DNA of 64,000 nucleotides from Turritopsis dohrnii (taxonomy: Eukaryota > Cnidaria > Hydrozoa > Anthoathecata > Oceaniidae), in contig BQMF02000045.1 of assembly GCA_027922465.2 (NCBI GenBank), positions 496,001 through 560,000 of the forward strand, given 5' to 3'. Of this stretch, positions 1-11,892 are shown piece after piece. A program made the translations under genes and the position numbers. The notes under the pieces were generated by a model. That model was not told the DNA's origin. It worked only from the letters and a program-made list of their open reading frames with translations, and made no database searches. Positions within the stretch are counted from its first letter, which is position 1; each line of letters starts with the position of its first letter.

Positions 1-3000
1 GTGTTCATCATGTCTCTATTGCTGGTTAATAGAATTTCTTAAAAATTTGAGCAAAAAGAGGTAAAATATGCCGATTATACATTAAAAGTTAAGATTATAA
101 GTTAAAAAAAAATAAAAAATATGATTGGTTTTCACAAAACTGCACTTATAGAGTTGACCTGTTATAGAAAAAAATAAAATGACCTACAGAACATTTAAAA
201 CTGACAGGAACTGTTACTATCTTTAGACCTAACTCAATATAATAATAACAAACAATAACAGTGATTAAAATTATATTTACCAATCAGCACAGAAACTGAA
301 AGTTTCCAAGATATCAGCCACTACAAAATAATTCTAAGGCAATTTCAAAAAATGCAGGCGATTACGGCAGCAAGTCAGTGGCATTTGTTAATCTTTTGCA
401 CACGATCTTTCTTTTACTTGTATATTACTGAACAAGAAATAAAAATGTAATAAAAATTATAGACGACGAATACGTCTACGAAACCCTATTCCAATAGTAA
501 GCTGGCTAGCAATAACAGTCGTATGTTGCAGATGACAGTTGACCGCAAGCTGCTATTTCTAGCCTAATCCTTTTCCGTGCGTAGTCTTTAACATTAACTT
601 TTGACGTGTAATTCCAAATTTAGCACAAAAAACCAATATAGAGTTAGATATTTGCCTAACGGTCTAGTGGTTTTAGCCATTGACTAATATTGAACCTTTT
701 TCGCTATCAGTATCTCAACTAAATAGAGATTACCTTCTGAAGTCATTTTTGTATTTTTATAACTTACTAATAGAGGTCATGAAATTACCTGCTCCTTACA
801 TGCTCCGAGCTAATCGTGATATTTTTATCTTCCAAGCGTATCAGAAATTCTTTTATACCTGCCTTTTCTAATTTACTGAACTTCTCGATCGACAAAAAAA
901 TTATATTATTATTTATATACATACTGTTTTAAAAGGGAACAACATACAAGGAGTAATTTATTAGTTCACACTTTTTTGAAAAAAGGAAAACATATAGATA
1001 TTGACAGCTAATATATTGTTTTGGTGATAACAAAATGACACATCTGTATTATCTTTCCTGGGAAAAAAACATAGAAACATCCAATTTTAACAAATTAAAC
1101 TGAAAAGATGTTGTGAACATAATGGCTACGTGGTCAATGACCTAAGCTTTGTTATTTTCTAAGTATTTACAATTAAAATTAAGGTTTGGGTGATTGAAAC
1201 AGTTTATCAATTTGAGAATTTGCTGACTTTTGTGTTTATGAAAATAAGCAAGTTACGTATTTGAGCAATTCTTTGATTTTCAGGAAATTTTACACGTTCC
1301 TGTAGTATTGACTGTCACTGTGTTGCTCCCTTTTATGACCCCTAAATAAAAGTATGTTCTCTTTTCAGTCAATTTTCATCTAGTTAGTATATATGTACGT
1401 AACCATGAATAATCAAACATCACCTTAAAATCATTAGGAGCTCACATAGCAGCGTTATCAAACCTAACTATCATCAGATTATCTGTACAGAGCGTTAAAT
1501 ATTTCTAATAAACACGATTAAGAGATTTTCGAAGGAAAGAAAAAAACAAATTAAGAAATCTCACGTATCATCCGCTCGTGAGGTGATTCCATCAAACAAA
1601 ATTAATTGCCAGCTACGTGCTTATTTATTGACGTAGTCAACCCAGAACAGATAAGAAGAACAATGAAAAAAAAGTCATCTTGAGTGTTTTCTAGTATTAA
1701 TTATTATAGTGATGAAAATTGAAGTTTGATCAAACAGCAACCGATAAAAATCATCAGACTATTTTCCGAATTTAGTTAACGTTGTTAAAACTCCATCATG
1801 AAATGTTCTTTTAATGCTTCTTATTTCTTCCAATAGATTAGTTAGATGTTTAACATAACTTTCTAACGTTTCACTAAGTTATTCACACTGAAGTATCTCT
1901 TTGCTCATTCAATTTATGAATAATTTGCTTAAAGGTAAGACAATAATGGTATTTTTCATTATTTCTAACATAGCGATCGCAGCACGTTTGATATTCTAAT
2001 ATCTAAAATCTCATACTGCGTTTAAGTCATCGATCCTATTAAAGGAGATGCGCACCAGGCTTAAATAATTTTTAAGATTTTCTTACAAGTGTCACTTACT
2101 TAGCTAATTCGTTTTTACAGTTTTTAATGCAAGCGGACAACAATCAAAATCTTCAGTTAAAAATTAAAGATACCTTACTCACATATGCTTAATTGTTTTA
2201 TTAGTTCCTATTTGTCGCATATCCCGAAGGAAAGTTCCACTTTTTACAAACTTTATAAGTATCGATGACCCTTTAATTTTACTTTTCATGATTGAAGCTC
2301 TTAACATAATAACATTACAGAATTGAGTCATTAAGGAGAATACTAAAAGGGCTTTTGTGATGTCAAATACGTGTTTAAATCATTTGGATGAAAGATCTAA
2401 AGCTAAAATGAATGAAGGATCATTTATTGCCCTTAGAATGGTAATCATTGAATGTTATCAACATAGAAGAGTTAGAAATCAGAAATTAGAAATAAGCATT
2501 CGAAATAAAAATAAGCCCTTCAATTTCAATTTGATTTTTTTCAATTCTTGACTTCTTTGCAATGAATGTTTCGTTGTAGTACCTGTTTGATAAACTCATA
2601 ACATCTGTCAACCCTTATAGACCAATTGAGCACCAATTGTCATTACGGATCTACCATTATGGATCTGTCATGATGATTTAACCACTTGAGCCCTAACATC
2701 ATAAATGATAATGAAAAGCTTTGCTGAAAATATGATGAGAGGTGAACTAGATCTATATGCTTCTTTAGTAGTAGTAGTAGTTTTATTTCATTTCGCCAAT
2801 GTATAGATAAATCTTACAATCTATGACCGCATATAATGGCTTTACGCTATGTTATTGAATTTATTTCACAAAGAATATTACATTTACTATAACATTCCCG
2901 AAAGAATAAAAAGGGGTTCGTGGCGAAGCCAACGGCCTAAGCACAGCCTCAATTTAAAGATTTTAAATGCTTTTAATTGAATTTAAATTGAAGTAATAAA

Positions 3001-3525
3001 TTTAAAATAACTAATTAATATTCACATATTCATTTTAGTAATATGTAAGTTATGAAACCCTCATATACATAGAGACTTGATATCTAGGCATTAACAAGGT
3101 GCTAAAACAGAAATTTTGGAAAGTTCTTTTCCATATGCTTGTGTTTATTTCACTTCTGTTAAGTTATTATTGCCTTGGATGAAGTAAAAGGAAGACATCA
3201 CCGTGGCATGTTGATTTTGATTTGAAAGAAGATCCATTGCTTTGAATTTTAAAATATATTATGGTTTATTAAATAATTTTTCGGCCTTCACTGTAGGTGC
3301 TACTTTATCCCTTTACACATGTTGCCATGCTGTTATGTGAAAGGCAGTAAGCTTTTAATACGATTTAGTATCACTATCCAATCACGCAAGCTTATACTCC
3401 GCCTCACTAATTAAATATTTCAAAACTTCTAGCACAAAACAGACATAACAATTACAAATTAATTTAGTACTTACTTATTCACTAAAGAAAATCCAATGAT
3501 TTAATGGATGTAAAAAACTCCTAAG
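1..3525. other. AT-rich stretch without a supported gene
   Basis: I see no conserved protein, splice-consistent exon or RNA gene here. The open frames are short (60-65 codons) and their translations look like chance. A short GTA trinucleotide run lies near 2769. A GC-richer island near 2913-2945 is followed by AT-rich dyads. It is best read as intergenic or intronic DNA. Confidence 0.6.
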
Positions 3526-3634
3526 GATTGGAACAAGGAAAAAAACTGACAAATTCAGTGACTCATCAGTTCCGCTCGAAACGCTGTAAACGGATATGTC
3601 ACTGATTTTGTCGGGTTTTTTCCTTGTTGCAATC
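3526..3634. repeat. 109-bp inverted-repeat (MITE-like hairpin)
   Basis: The left arm (3526-3562, starting GATTGGAACAAGG) and right arm (3598-3634, ending CCTTGTTGCAATC) are near-perfect reverse complements of about 37 bp with a few mismatches. They enclose a 35-bp loop. No clear target-site duplication is visible, so the class is unknown; a small non-autonomous DNA transposon is the simplest reading. Confidence 0.65.
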
Positions 3635-5930
3635 TAATAGATGATTTGATTTTGTCTAGATGATATATTTGCGTAATATGTACATAAATATATCCTCGAT
3701 TTTGATTTGGTCAATACGTAAATTGGCAGAAAACGAGATTATGTGATGCATGTAGGATAAATAGAAAATAAAATGAAGCTTATCAAATTTCTCAAAACCC
3801 TATCAATCAAAGGATACACACGTTTTGTTTATTTTCTTCCGTTGTGTTTATTTAACAGTTTCAGACCACTCAATCACTCAGACCGCTTGGTTAAAACATT
3901 GATATTTTCATTTGAATGAAAGAAGCAAAAATTGCTTATGCACTCAACCATCCACATGAAGTTTATAAGGAAAATACCATTTGCTTGCTTAAAATGATAA
4001 GCTGGCTAAAAGATTTGGCGGCTTTATTTTGTAAATGATTTAAAAAACATATTGGCTGTAATTTTTGCTTATGAAGTGATGTTCAACTATTATGATGATC
4101 TCACATTGATATAATTACTTTAAATTGTCTTGATGAAGGCATCAATTATAGAATTAATACATAAATAGCTATCTTAGGAAAACTGCCATGACAACAAACA
4201 TGACATAGTTTCGACAAATAATTACAGTCCGTATGGATTTTTAGGAATATATAACAAGCACATAATTGGTGTCACTTACTTGCGATAATGTGTTTGGCAG
4301 AATTGATTTAGATTTGAAAAAACAATGCCCCATCCAGTGAAAAATATCCAAATTTATTATGTAGTAATGGGGTATATTCGCATCCAGTTCATTGGAACTT
4401 CATGCAGTGGTCATTGAAATAGGTTTTTCTATCAGAATACACTTTTTTTTATGTTAGAAAGCATTTTAATTACCCAAAGTTCGATAAACTTTTAGGACAG
4501 AGTTGTCGAATTAAAAGCTCTGATAAAGAAAATTATAATCTTGTGTAAAGTTGAGTAATTTTTTACCTTAAACATTACACAAGGACTCAAACATGGCCAT
4601 TAAAAGCGTTTTCTGGGATAAATTTATGCATACCTGCTTTTTTCTCTAGATTCAATTATCGTATTTTCTTCTCCAAAAACGACTACTTATCTTAATTTTC
4701 CATTCTTCAACAAATTACAGCGTTCTACGCATTTAACAACAGCGAGAAATTCATATCTCAACAGGTCTTCTTTAATGGATGTTAACATTTTATTACAAAG
4801 ACATGTTGCAAAATGTCTTTTTGTAGTCATAGAAACAGACTAACGAATAAAAGATATAAAAGAAATACTGAACCGTTCATATACATATCAAATTAGTTAT
4901 ATCATATCTTCCAACTTTAACATTACATTGAAAATTACTTTTTATAAATTGATTAAACATAACACAAAAAAATTATATCTACAACGCTTGAGGTAAAGGT
5001 AATAAAAGGCTTCATGTGACTCGATAAATATATGGTAGAAGGTGGTATCCGTATATCATATATTTGACAGGTGAATACATGCATATATATTCTCCACTCA
5101 CTCGCAGGAAATCAACGTGTAATTACATTTTATTACATTTAAAAAGTTCTATTTGAGAGTAGTTCTTATTTCTGTTTGTTCAATATTATTTTTCATAAAA
5201 ATAAAACGTAGTTTTATCGATAGAATTGTTGATCAATTTCTTTTCACAATATTGTTTTAATTATAGAGCTAACATTCGATTGTTTGAACTTAATTGAAAC
5301 AGACATGACTTAAGGACGTGGTCTCGGAAATCTTGCTGAGTTCCAATTATTCTACTAAATCGTTTCAAAAATTATTGACGAAAACATCAGAAGGGGAGAT
5401 GTAAAATACTCTTTTACATTTTTACTTTACTCGCTTATTTATTACTTTTTTTACTTTGACTCGATTACTTGTTTAAATTTTGCTCCCCCTCTTTTCAACA
5501 ACTTCCATAAATTAAATAAATATAAAGGCATAATATTAGTATGCATACCAATGTATATTTGGTTCTTCTTTGTTTGTTTGTTTTTTTAGTTTTTTTTTTT
5601 TAATGTCAATTCACTTAACTTAACATTAAAAAAAAAAATTCTAAATTTAGAATTCTTTAATTTCTTGCATTCTGCAAACAATTATGTATGGACTTTATCA
5701 TATCAAAATACCGTAATTTTTCTTATATTCACTTATAATTATTTTATTATTTTTTAGAAATTTGAACTACATCAAGTTATAGTCATTCTGATTCATTTAT
5801 TGAAAGGTGGGCACTACTTCAGGAGAGACAAAAATTCTGATTAAACCATAACCTTCCCACTTGTTGACTTGAAATTTATGTTTTGTTACAGCTTCGCCAT
5901 GACAACACATTGAGTTTTTTTTTGCCCAAA
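3635..5930. other. AT-rich stretch without a supported gene
   Basis: I find no coding signal. There are A/T homopolymers and TTTG runs near 5565-5640 and many short ATs, but no ORF above about 60 codons and no recognised repeat. Confidence 0.55.
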
Positions 5931-5933
5931 GCA

Positions 5934-5960
5934 TATAAATAAGCTAAGCGCATGCGCAGA
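5934..5960 (+). promoter_or_regulatory. Possible promoter: TATA-like box beside an NRF1-like palindrome
   Basis: TATAAAT at 5934-5940 is followed at about 5948-5957 by the palindrome GCGCATGCGC, the known core of animal NRF1 sites. The pair lies about 95 bp upstream of the ATG of the 95-codon ORF at 6037. The spacing fits a core promoter, but no transcript evidence exists here and either motif can occur by chance. Confidence 0.25.
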
Positions 5961-6036
5961 AATTATTAGAACAAAAGAAGAACGATAGGTACCCTGAAAG
6001 TATTTGATTGTGAAAGGCTCCTGAATAAGTTATGAA

Positions 6037-6324
6037 ATGGGCTGGGTCTATGAGGAAACCTTCGCAATGCAAAAATTTTCGGTATTTATTAGAAAACGGT
6101 TTAAGATTTTTAACTCTCTCAATTCATATGTGAGCAAATTTAAACAAAGCATTATCTATTTCGTTATTTGGGGCACGCATAAAAGAACTTTTGATGAGTT
6201 TGTAAACCGATACTTTCAAATACAAACTGATGTCGTAAAAATTCCAAAAGAACGACGGGCTTTTTGTTTTTTAGATCGCTTACAACAAGATGAAAATTTT
6301 CCCATGAGTTTCAAATTGCTCTGA
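6037..6324 (+). CDS. Hypothetical 95-residue ORF
   Basis: An ATG-initiated frame of 95 codons with balanced amino-acid use. It is rich in Phe, Lys and Arg and includes a stretch reading FDEFVNRYFQIQTDVVK. I recognise no domain and see no membrane segment or signal peptide. It lies about 95 bp downstream of a TATA-like and NRF1-like motif pair, which is the only reason to prefer it over other short frames in this AT-rich DNA. It could be a single-exon gene, an exon of a longer gene or a chance ORF; I cannot tell which. Confidence 0.2.
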   Translation: MGWVYEETFAMQKFSVFIRKRFKIFNSLNSYVSKFKQSIIYFVIWGTHKRTFDEFVNRYFQIQTDVVKIPKERRAFCFLDRLQQDENFPMSFKLL

Positions 6325-6600
6325 AATTACGATGATTATAGACAATGTTTGATTGCCCACAATACCAATCTTCGACGTCAGCAAAAAATTCTTTCATTCA
6401 GATATACTTTGTGTCACCGCAATGCATCAATATTGGCAAATATTCATGTTCTTTGTACATAATGTACAATTTAAGTGGAAAAGCTTTTGGGGTATTTTCA
6501 CAGATTTAAAATAGAGTCATTAGGGAGCTGTTAAGACTCTGCATTAGAACATAGATATTTTTCAAACATGATTCGAAATTTTTACGGTCACGCATAACAC

Positions 6601-6700
6601 TGCCAGTATCTAAATGTTGCAATCGTCAGTAAATATCGCAAAATCGCCAGTAAGTGTCGCAATTCAACAATGTCGCAGTGTCGCAAAACAGTGTGCAGCA
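6601..6700. repeat. GTCGCA/CGCCAGTAA minisatellite
   Basis: Degenerate tandem units of about 20 bp alternate a TGTCGCAAAA-like half and a TCGCCAGTAAG-like half. The same motif recurs at 58185-58284 inside a TA-flanked MITE, so this may be a remnant of the same family. Confidence 0.7.
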
Positions 6701-7591
6701 TAGTGGCATATAATGTGTGACAGTAGAGACATTTGATTAGTTCATACGAATCATATAACATTGTGACTGTTCTGGCGTCTGGTTACGTTTTACTGTTGTA
6801 TTTGACACATGTTTACGATTAAACCAAATCCGTGTAAATGAAAGGTTGTGTATTCACATCTACATTCGTTTGTTCAAACAAAATTTGCTAAGATTTAATG
6901 GCCTTCTACTTTGACTGAAAACAAACTGGAAACCCAATAAGTCACACTGTCATCAATATTATTATCTTGAGCTTATAAATATTTGGAATGCAAACGTGTA
7001 ATATTTCTAAGTGTGTATCGTGTAATGATTTTTTCTTTAATCTAACATAACTGAAAACATCATTTAAAATGAAGTGTTGTTGTAAAAAACATTATGACGT
7101 AACTTGACGTCATATCGTCGATAAATACGCCGTTGATGTTGATTTTAAAAGAAATGTTTAGTTTTCATAATCTATTGTCGATAAGCTAATGGCTTATGTT
7201 TTGGGTAAATGAATGAATTCCATAACGCCACTGCCAAAACTATTAAAAAGACGAGTATCAGATACAGTCCATGTAATTCATTATGTAATTTGTATTTTCA
7301 TTACTTAAAAGTTGCTTATTAGTCATTAAGAGCTATATCGCCTGACTGCACACTGGTTTTTGCGCAAGGTGCGCGTCTATGTGGTTTACATACGTATTTT
7401 CTTGGCGGTCGGTCAACTATTATATTCAGTTGCAAGTTGACAGGTAGAAGAACCCACTATTAAAGTCGAAACGCACATTGTTTTCCTTAGAATAAATCCT
7501 GACTGTATTATGTATTTACGCCCATTTTAACGCCTAAGGCGTCTAGATTCTGAGATGGTTTTCTGATAGAATAGAGACAGATAAATGCTGA
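6701..7591. other. No gene seen; one CRE-like site
   Basis: No coding signal is visible. A perfect TGACGTCA palindrome (CREB/ATF-type site) is present at 7105-7112, with a half site just upstream. The stretch ends where the LINE tail begins. Confidence 0.5.
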
Positions 7592-7620
7592 ATTTATTTA
7601 TTTATTTATTTATTTATTTA
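7592..7620 (-). repeat. TAAA microsatellite tail of the LINE
   Basis: Seven TTTA units on the plus strand mark the 3' terminus of the minus-strand LINE. L2/CR1 elements normally end in such short repeats and not in poly(A). Confidence 0.75.
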
Positions 7621-7956
7621 GGAATATTTATACAGGATGTACACTTCAATATTAAATAATATTGTTATTAATATGCAACCTGTTTTCAAGTTAAAATGTA
7701 TGAAATAAAAACGTATGAAATATTACAATAAATACAATATATACAATAAAAGAGCGAGAAAAAGGAAAAACCACAAGCTAAAGAACGAAAAAATCAAAAT
7801 AAGACGGTGTCAAAATATCAGAGAGCAAGGTTGGCATGCAAGAGCGACTAAGTAGTAAGGTGGGGCACATAATCCACTGAAGAAGACTGCTTGGTGTCCA
7901 TCATGTCATATTTGAAATGTAAGCACTAAAATCGTTTGCGTGGAAATTGAAATAAA

Positions 7957-9387
7957 TTATTTGCAATAGTGCACTGAAACAAGCTTCTTAAAAATTTTCA
8001 GACTCTTCTCTTGCCTTATATTTAGAGGCAAAGAATTGTATAATTTTACACCCATGGAATAAAAACCTGAAGTAGCAAACTTCAGTTTAGTAGCAGGAAC
8101 GTGAAGCAATAATCCATTGTTTCTAGTAGTTATTCCGTGTGTGTTGGTCTTGAAGTAATCAGTGTAACTGTTACAAAGCTCATTATTCAAACATTTTTTC
8201 ACCAGTGCAACTGCATGCTTATTTATCTCGTTGACCACCATCGGTTGTTTCTCTACCACTGCTTTCGCTATAAGTCGATCGATAGTTTGCAACTTCCTCA
8301 ACTGTGTTTGATTGTAATTCAAGTTGATTGTACAATTATACGTGATACACGGCAGCACCATTCCTGTGTAGGTCTTCAACTTGGCTAATGGTGTCAACAT
8401 CTTTGAGATCGACTTTATCAAACGAAGTTTGCCACAAGTTTTTCGGTACATTCGGTTGAAGTTACTTTTCAGGGATAGGGTGTTGTCTAGAATTGTTCCA
8501 AGGTACTTGTATTCTTTAGTGGCGGCAATGGGTGTTTCGTTGTAATACAATAACAGTTCATCTCCTGATTTAGACAGCCTTTTAGATGTGCCGAACAGCA
8601 TTGATTCTGACTTGCCTTTTTTCAGATTAATAACAAGACCATTTTCTTCAAAATAAGAAGACACGTTTTTCAAGTCGTTGTTCAACAGTGTTTGAATAAT
8701 GCATTTTGTTTTCCCTGCCACATACATGACAGTGTCGTCAGCAAATTCGATGTCATTTGAATTTTGTAGACACTCGCCAAAGTCATTGAAATACACAAGA
8801 AAAAGTAACGGTCCTAAAATCGACCCTTGAGGTACACCACACGTCACATTCGTCAAGTCAGATTTCGAATTCTCAACTATACACATTTGTTTTCTGTTGA
8901 AAAGGTAGTCACTGAACCACTCATGAGCTGCACCACTTATACCATAAGATGATAACTTTTCAAGAAGAACGGAGTGATTGAGCGTGTCAAACGCTTTTGA
9001 AAGATCTATATAAACTACCCCGACTAGGTTACCATTATCGACTTCTTTACGAATACTATCAGCTAACAAAATTGTTGCGAGCTCTGTAGATCTTCCTTTT
9101 CTGTATCCAAACTGGTGTTCTGATAAAAGCTTGTGATCCTCCAGATAATTCATGAGTTGTTTATGTATAGCTTTTTCCAGTATTTTGGACAAAGTAGGTA
9201 ATACAGAAATAGGACGGTAGTTTCCACAATCGTCTGTATCGCCTCCTTTGTGAATTGGGGTCACTTTGGCAATCTTCCATTCAGTTGGAACCGTAGCAGT
9301 TTGTAGTGATAAGTTTATGATGTGCGTAACAGTGCTGCCAGAACTCCAGCAGCATCTTTCAAAAGACTCGGGGGAAGGTCGTCCCAT
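7957..9387 (-). CDS. LINE reverse transcriptase part
   Basis: This frame encodes the RT core and C-terminal region. Visible blocks are TPIHKGG...YRPISVLPTLSKI, FGYRKGRS, VVYIDLSKAFDTLNH (first catalytic Asp), GVPQGSILGPLLFLVY and FADDTVMY (catalytic Asp pair; FADD rather than YADD). The C-terminal part ends with a domain like the usual 'FY.mGVKLYNSLP..IR' tail of this LINE group. The true protein does not begin at this Met: the real junction with the preceding segment is near 9340, and the first dozen residues of this frame before that point are out of phase. It shares its frame with the endonuclease ORF, so the two indels cancel out. Confidence 0.88.
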   Translation of the reverse strand: MGRPSPESFERCCWSSGSTVTHIINLSLQTATVPTEWKIAKVTPIHKGGDTDDCGNYRPISVLPTLSKILEKAIHKQLMNYLEDHKLLSEHQFGYRKGRSTELATILLADSIRKEVDNGNLVGVVYIDLSKAFDTLNHSVLLEKLSSYGISGAAHEWFSDYLFNRKQMCIVENSKSDLTNVTCGVPQGSILGPLLFLVYFNDFGECLQNSNDIEFADDTVMYVAGKTKCIIQTLLNNDLKNVSSYFEENGLVINLKKGKSESMLFGTSKRLSKSGDELLLYYNETPIAATKEYKYLGTILDNTLSLKSNFNRMYRKTCGKLRLIKSISKMLTPLAKLKTYTGMVLPCITYNCTINLNYNQTQLRKLQTIDRLIAKAVVEKQPMVVNEINKHAVALVKKCLNNELCNSYTDYFKTNTHGITTRNNGLLLHVPATKLKFATSGFYSMGVKLYNSLPLNIRQEKSLKIFKKLVSVHYCK

Positions 9388-9839
9388 CCGGCAGCTTTTT
9401 TGCGTTTGAGCGATTTCAATTCCTTTTCAACAAACACCTTACTAACGTATTTGAACTCGAACGTGTTATTGGTTCTCCGGTTGTGTCTTAGTGGGGTCTT
9501 CCAAATGAAGTTTCGCAATGGAAATACCGTTAATTTCAGCTTGTTTGCAACAGTAGAATAGTAATAGCAGAACTTATTCGCTCTTTCGGTAAAGTCTGAA
9601 CTGTCAACTGATGTACTATGTTGAGGCTTTTTCGTACTTTTTGATGGTATGATTTCTTTTATACATTTCCAGAACTTAGAGGGGTTTCTACAGTTTTCTG
9701 AAAGTAAATCACTGTGATATTTCTGCTTAGCATACTTAATTCTGTTGTTGCATCGGTTTTTCAGTGTTTTATAAGCAGACCAGTCAGATCCTTTATTGGT
9801 TTTTCTTGCTTTACGAAGAAGCTGATCTCGAATGTTCAT
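9315..9839 (-). pseudogene. LINE linker and start of RT, in a shifted frame
   Basis: This segment continues the protein of the upstream endonuclease ORF in a different frame. It shows the Lys/Arg-rich linker (NRIKYAKQKYHSDL, NPSKFWKCIKEI) and the early RT region with KSLKRKKAAGWDDLPPSLLK, which matches the conserved 'KKAtGpDgIPp.lLK' block of L2/CR1 reverse transcriptases. It is framed by two indels, one at the T8 run near 9843 and one near 9340 in CTGGCAGCACTG. Translation after the second indel returns to the original frame. Confidence 0.8.
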
Positions 9840-11058
9840 ATCTTTTTTTTATGTTGCAAGGTAACCATGGGGAACGTTTTCCTTTCACTCTTTTTTCGAT
9901 TAATGGTGCGTGTTTATCTACTAAGGGAGAAAGAATCTGTTTGAAGTAAAACCATGCCGTATTGACATCTTTGATCAGGTATATACGGGACCAGTCACAT
10001 GATTTTAGATCGTTTTGAAAATGTTCGCGATTGTACTTCGTATAGTTTCTGCATTTTATTGTGCGATGCGCAGGTTTATAGTGATTAAGTTTTCTCACAC
10101 ATATAACACAGTCGTGATCGCTCAGGCTTAATGGGATGACGTCAGTTTCTTTTATGTTGGATCTTTTGTTGACTAGTACAACATCGATTAACGTATTGGT
10201 TTCAGACGTAATTCGCGTACCTTTTTCAACTATTTGATGAAATCCCTGACATGCAATTATCTCTTTAAGTTCCTTGTGTGTCGAATTAACTTTATAATTT
10301 ACATTAATGTCGCCCAGGAGAAACGTTTCCATTGAGAGACTGTTAACTTTGCATAACATGTCGGTAAAATAATTGTTGAAATCTTTAGGCAAGTAGTTTG
10401 ATGAATCGGGGGGTCGATATATACATCCTACGAGTAAATTTTTTCCTTTAAAAATGATTATTTCAATCCATATGCACTCTAGGTTGTCCTTTTCCAGATC
10501 TAGTCGGCGTTTCCAATTTAAATCGTTTGAAATATAGATCGCGACACCTTCACCATCACCTTTCATACGATTTTTGTGTATAAACTGGTAACCCGGCATT
10601 TCGTACAAATTTGCGTTGTCATAACAACTGTCAGTTTTAATGTGAGTTTCTGATAAAGTTATGATAGTACTTTTGGTCGTAAAAAGCGCTTGTAAATTTT
10701 CCCTGTTATTGAACAATCCTCTAATATTCTGGTGAATTAACTTGATTCCTCGAGAGTTCAATATTTCGTCTAATGTTGGTCCGGGACAGTTCTCAACGTC
10801 TCCACAGATAAGAACCAAAAGAACAAGCAAACTTTTTCTCCTTATACGAACGTAAAAGTTCGGTGATGACGAAACAAATATGCTCGAATTAATAAAAGTT
10901 TCTTTTGGTTCTGTATACTTTCCTTCGTTTGATAATGTGGTACTCACTCCATCAGGTCCACAGAAACTCGGTTTTCTCACCAAAATCGAAAGATTCAAAA
11001 ATACAAATATAAATCCATAAAAAGATATTTTCGACACGTCCGTCCGCAAGGCTGCCAT
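9811..11058 (-). CDS. LINE endonuclease part (APE-type) with 2A-like N-terminal motif
   Basis: This 415-codon frame encodes the target-nicking AP-endonuclease domain of the LINE. Catalytic motifs appear in order and intact: HQNIRGL (motif I Asn), LSETHI (Glu), GVAIYIS, YRPP, LLGDINVN (Asp/Asn) and SLSDHD (Ser-Asp-His). Before the domain lie about 90 residues with two hydrophobic stretches. At residues 86-94 there is GDVENCPGP, very close to the ribosome-skipping 2A consensus DxExNPGP but with Cys where Asn is expected. The frame then enters the EN-RT linker. It is lost at a run of eight T on the plus strand (9843-9850), where a one-base slip moves the protein to the next frame. Confidence 0.85.
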   Translation of the reverse strand: MAALRTDVSKISFYGFIFVFLNLSILVRKPSFCGPDGVSTTLSNEGKYTEPKETFINSSIFVSSSPNFYVRIRRKSLLVLLVLICGDVENCPGPTLDEILNSRGIKLIHQNIRGLFNNRENLQALFTTKSTIITLSETHIKTDSCYDNANLYEMPGYQFIHKNRMKGDGEGVAIYISNDLNWKRRLDLEKDNLECIWIEIIIFKGKNLLVGCIYRPPDSSNYLPKDFNNYFTDMLCKVNSLSMETFLLGDINVNYKVNSTHKELKEIIACQGFHQIVEKGTRITSETNTLIDVVLVNKRSNIKETDVIPLSLSDHDCVICVRKLNHYKPAHRTIKCRNYTKYNREHFQNDLKSCDWSRIYLIKDVNTAWFYFKQILSPLVDKHAPLIEKRVKGKRSPWLPCNIKKRYEHSRSASS

Positions 11059-11892
11059 CTTTACAGATCATACTCTCACATTGTTGATATGGTTGCTTGA
11101 TGTAATTTTCCATAAAACGAAAGTAATTCAAGGTCATGCGGTAATATTTCTCACACAAGTGACTAATCGAATTTTTATATCCCTTAATAATCCCTTATCT
11201 CAATGCTTCATGAAAGCGAATTATTTCAAATCGAAATTGTTGATTATGTTGGCTCATGTGCTACCATTATTGATATCTTCGGTTACCGGTTAATTTTCAA
11301 CGTTACAGGCGGAAATGGGAGCGGCGATATGGCATAGAATTCGCGTTCGAATACCCCTCGTGGACATCGGTAGTGAGGTGTGCTCTCTCGCCGTGTGGTA
11401 GGAACAGCCAATCATTTGACTTTATTGAAAGTTAGGCAAAATACAGCATAGTAACAAATAATGAGATAAAAACAGGGGTATTAATATAGTTTAAAATTTT
11501 CTATTTGAATTTTTCCACGCTTATAATAAAAATTACTGCAAGAACTGCCCGTAATGCTAAAAGAATTAATACCGTAGTCATTTGAATTTTTAGACCAGTC
11601 TTATTGCGGTGTGGAGCTATGCGGAACGGAGCACATTTGGCAAGATCAAATATTGTCGGAAATATAACAGAGAGATGCATGTTCGGTTGCCGTAGCTCGA
11701 TGAAACCTCCTACAGGGTCATACAAAAAGTGTGATTTGGCTCACTTACATCAGATTTCTCGAGTAGAATTCAGTCAGATAACACCTTGAAGGCGCGATCA
11801 AAAAAATTTTCAAAGTATGGCTTTAATTTTCCCGTTTCTACGGTACATGGACTGCTTACCATAATGCCAAGTTGTCATTCTTAGTTAGAGTT
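11059..11892. other. Possible LINE 5' leader, then unassigned DNA
   Basis: The first few hundred bases may hold the LINE 5' untranslated region; no ORF1-like protein (zinc knuckle, coiled coil) is visible. The rest shows no gene. Overlapping 60-74 codon ORFs on both strands near 11500-11790 do not resemble proteins I know. Confidence 0.4.

Larger units (their letters stand above)
7592..11058 (-). mobile_element. L2/CR1-group LINE retrotransposon, nearly complete
   Basis: On the minus strand, one long protein-coding region carries an APE-type endonuclease followed by a reverse transcriptase. It ends in a 3' tail of TAAA repeats (plus-strand TTTA, 7592-7620), the short-tandem-repeat tail typical of L2/CR1-type elements. 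The start is taken at the first Met of the endonuclease ORF; the true 5' end of the element may lie further out, up to about 11400, and no separate ORF1 is seen. No target-site duplication was identified. Two frameshifts interrupt an otherwise intact protein. Confidence 0.85.

Noticed and set aside
2913..2950. Possible tRNA-like segment around GGTTCGTGGCGAAGCC
   Set aside because: No cloverleaf with acceptor, D and T arms could be formed, and the A and B box spacing is wrong.
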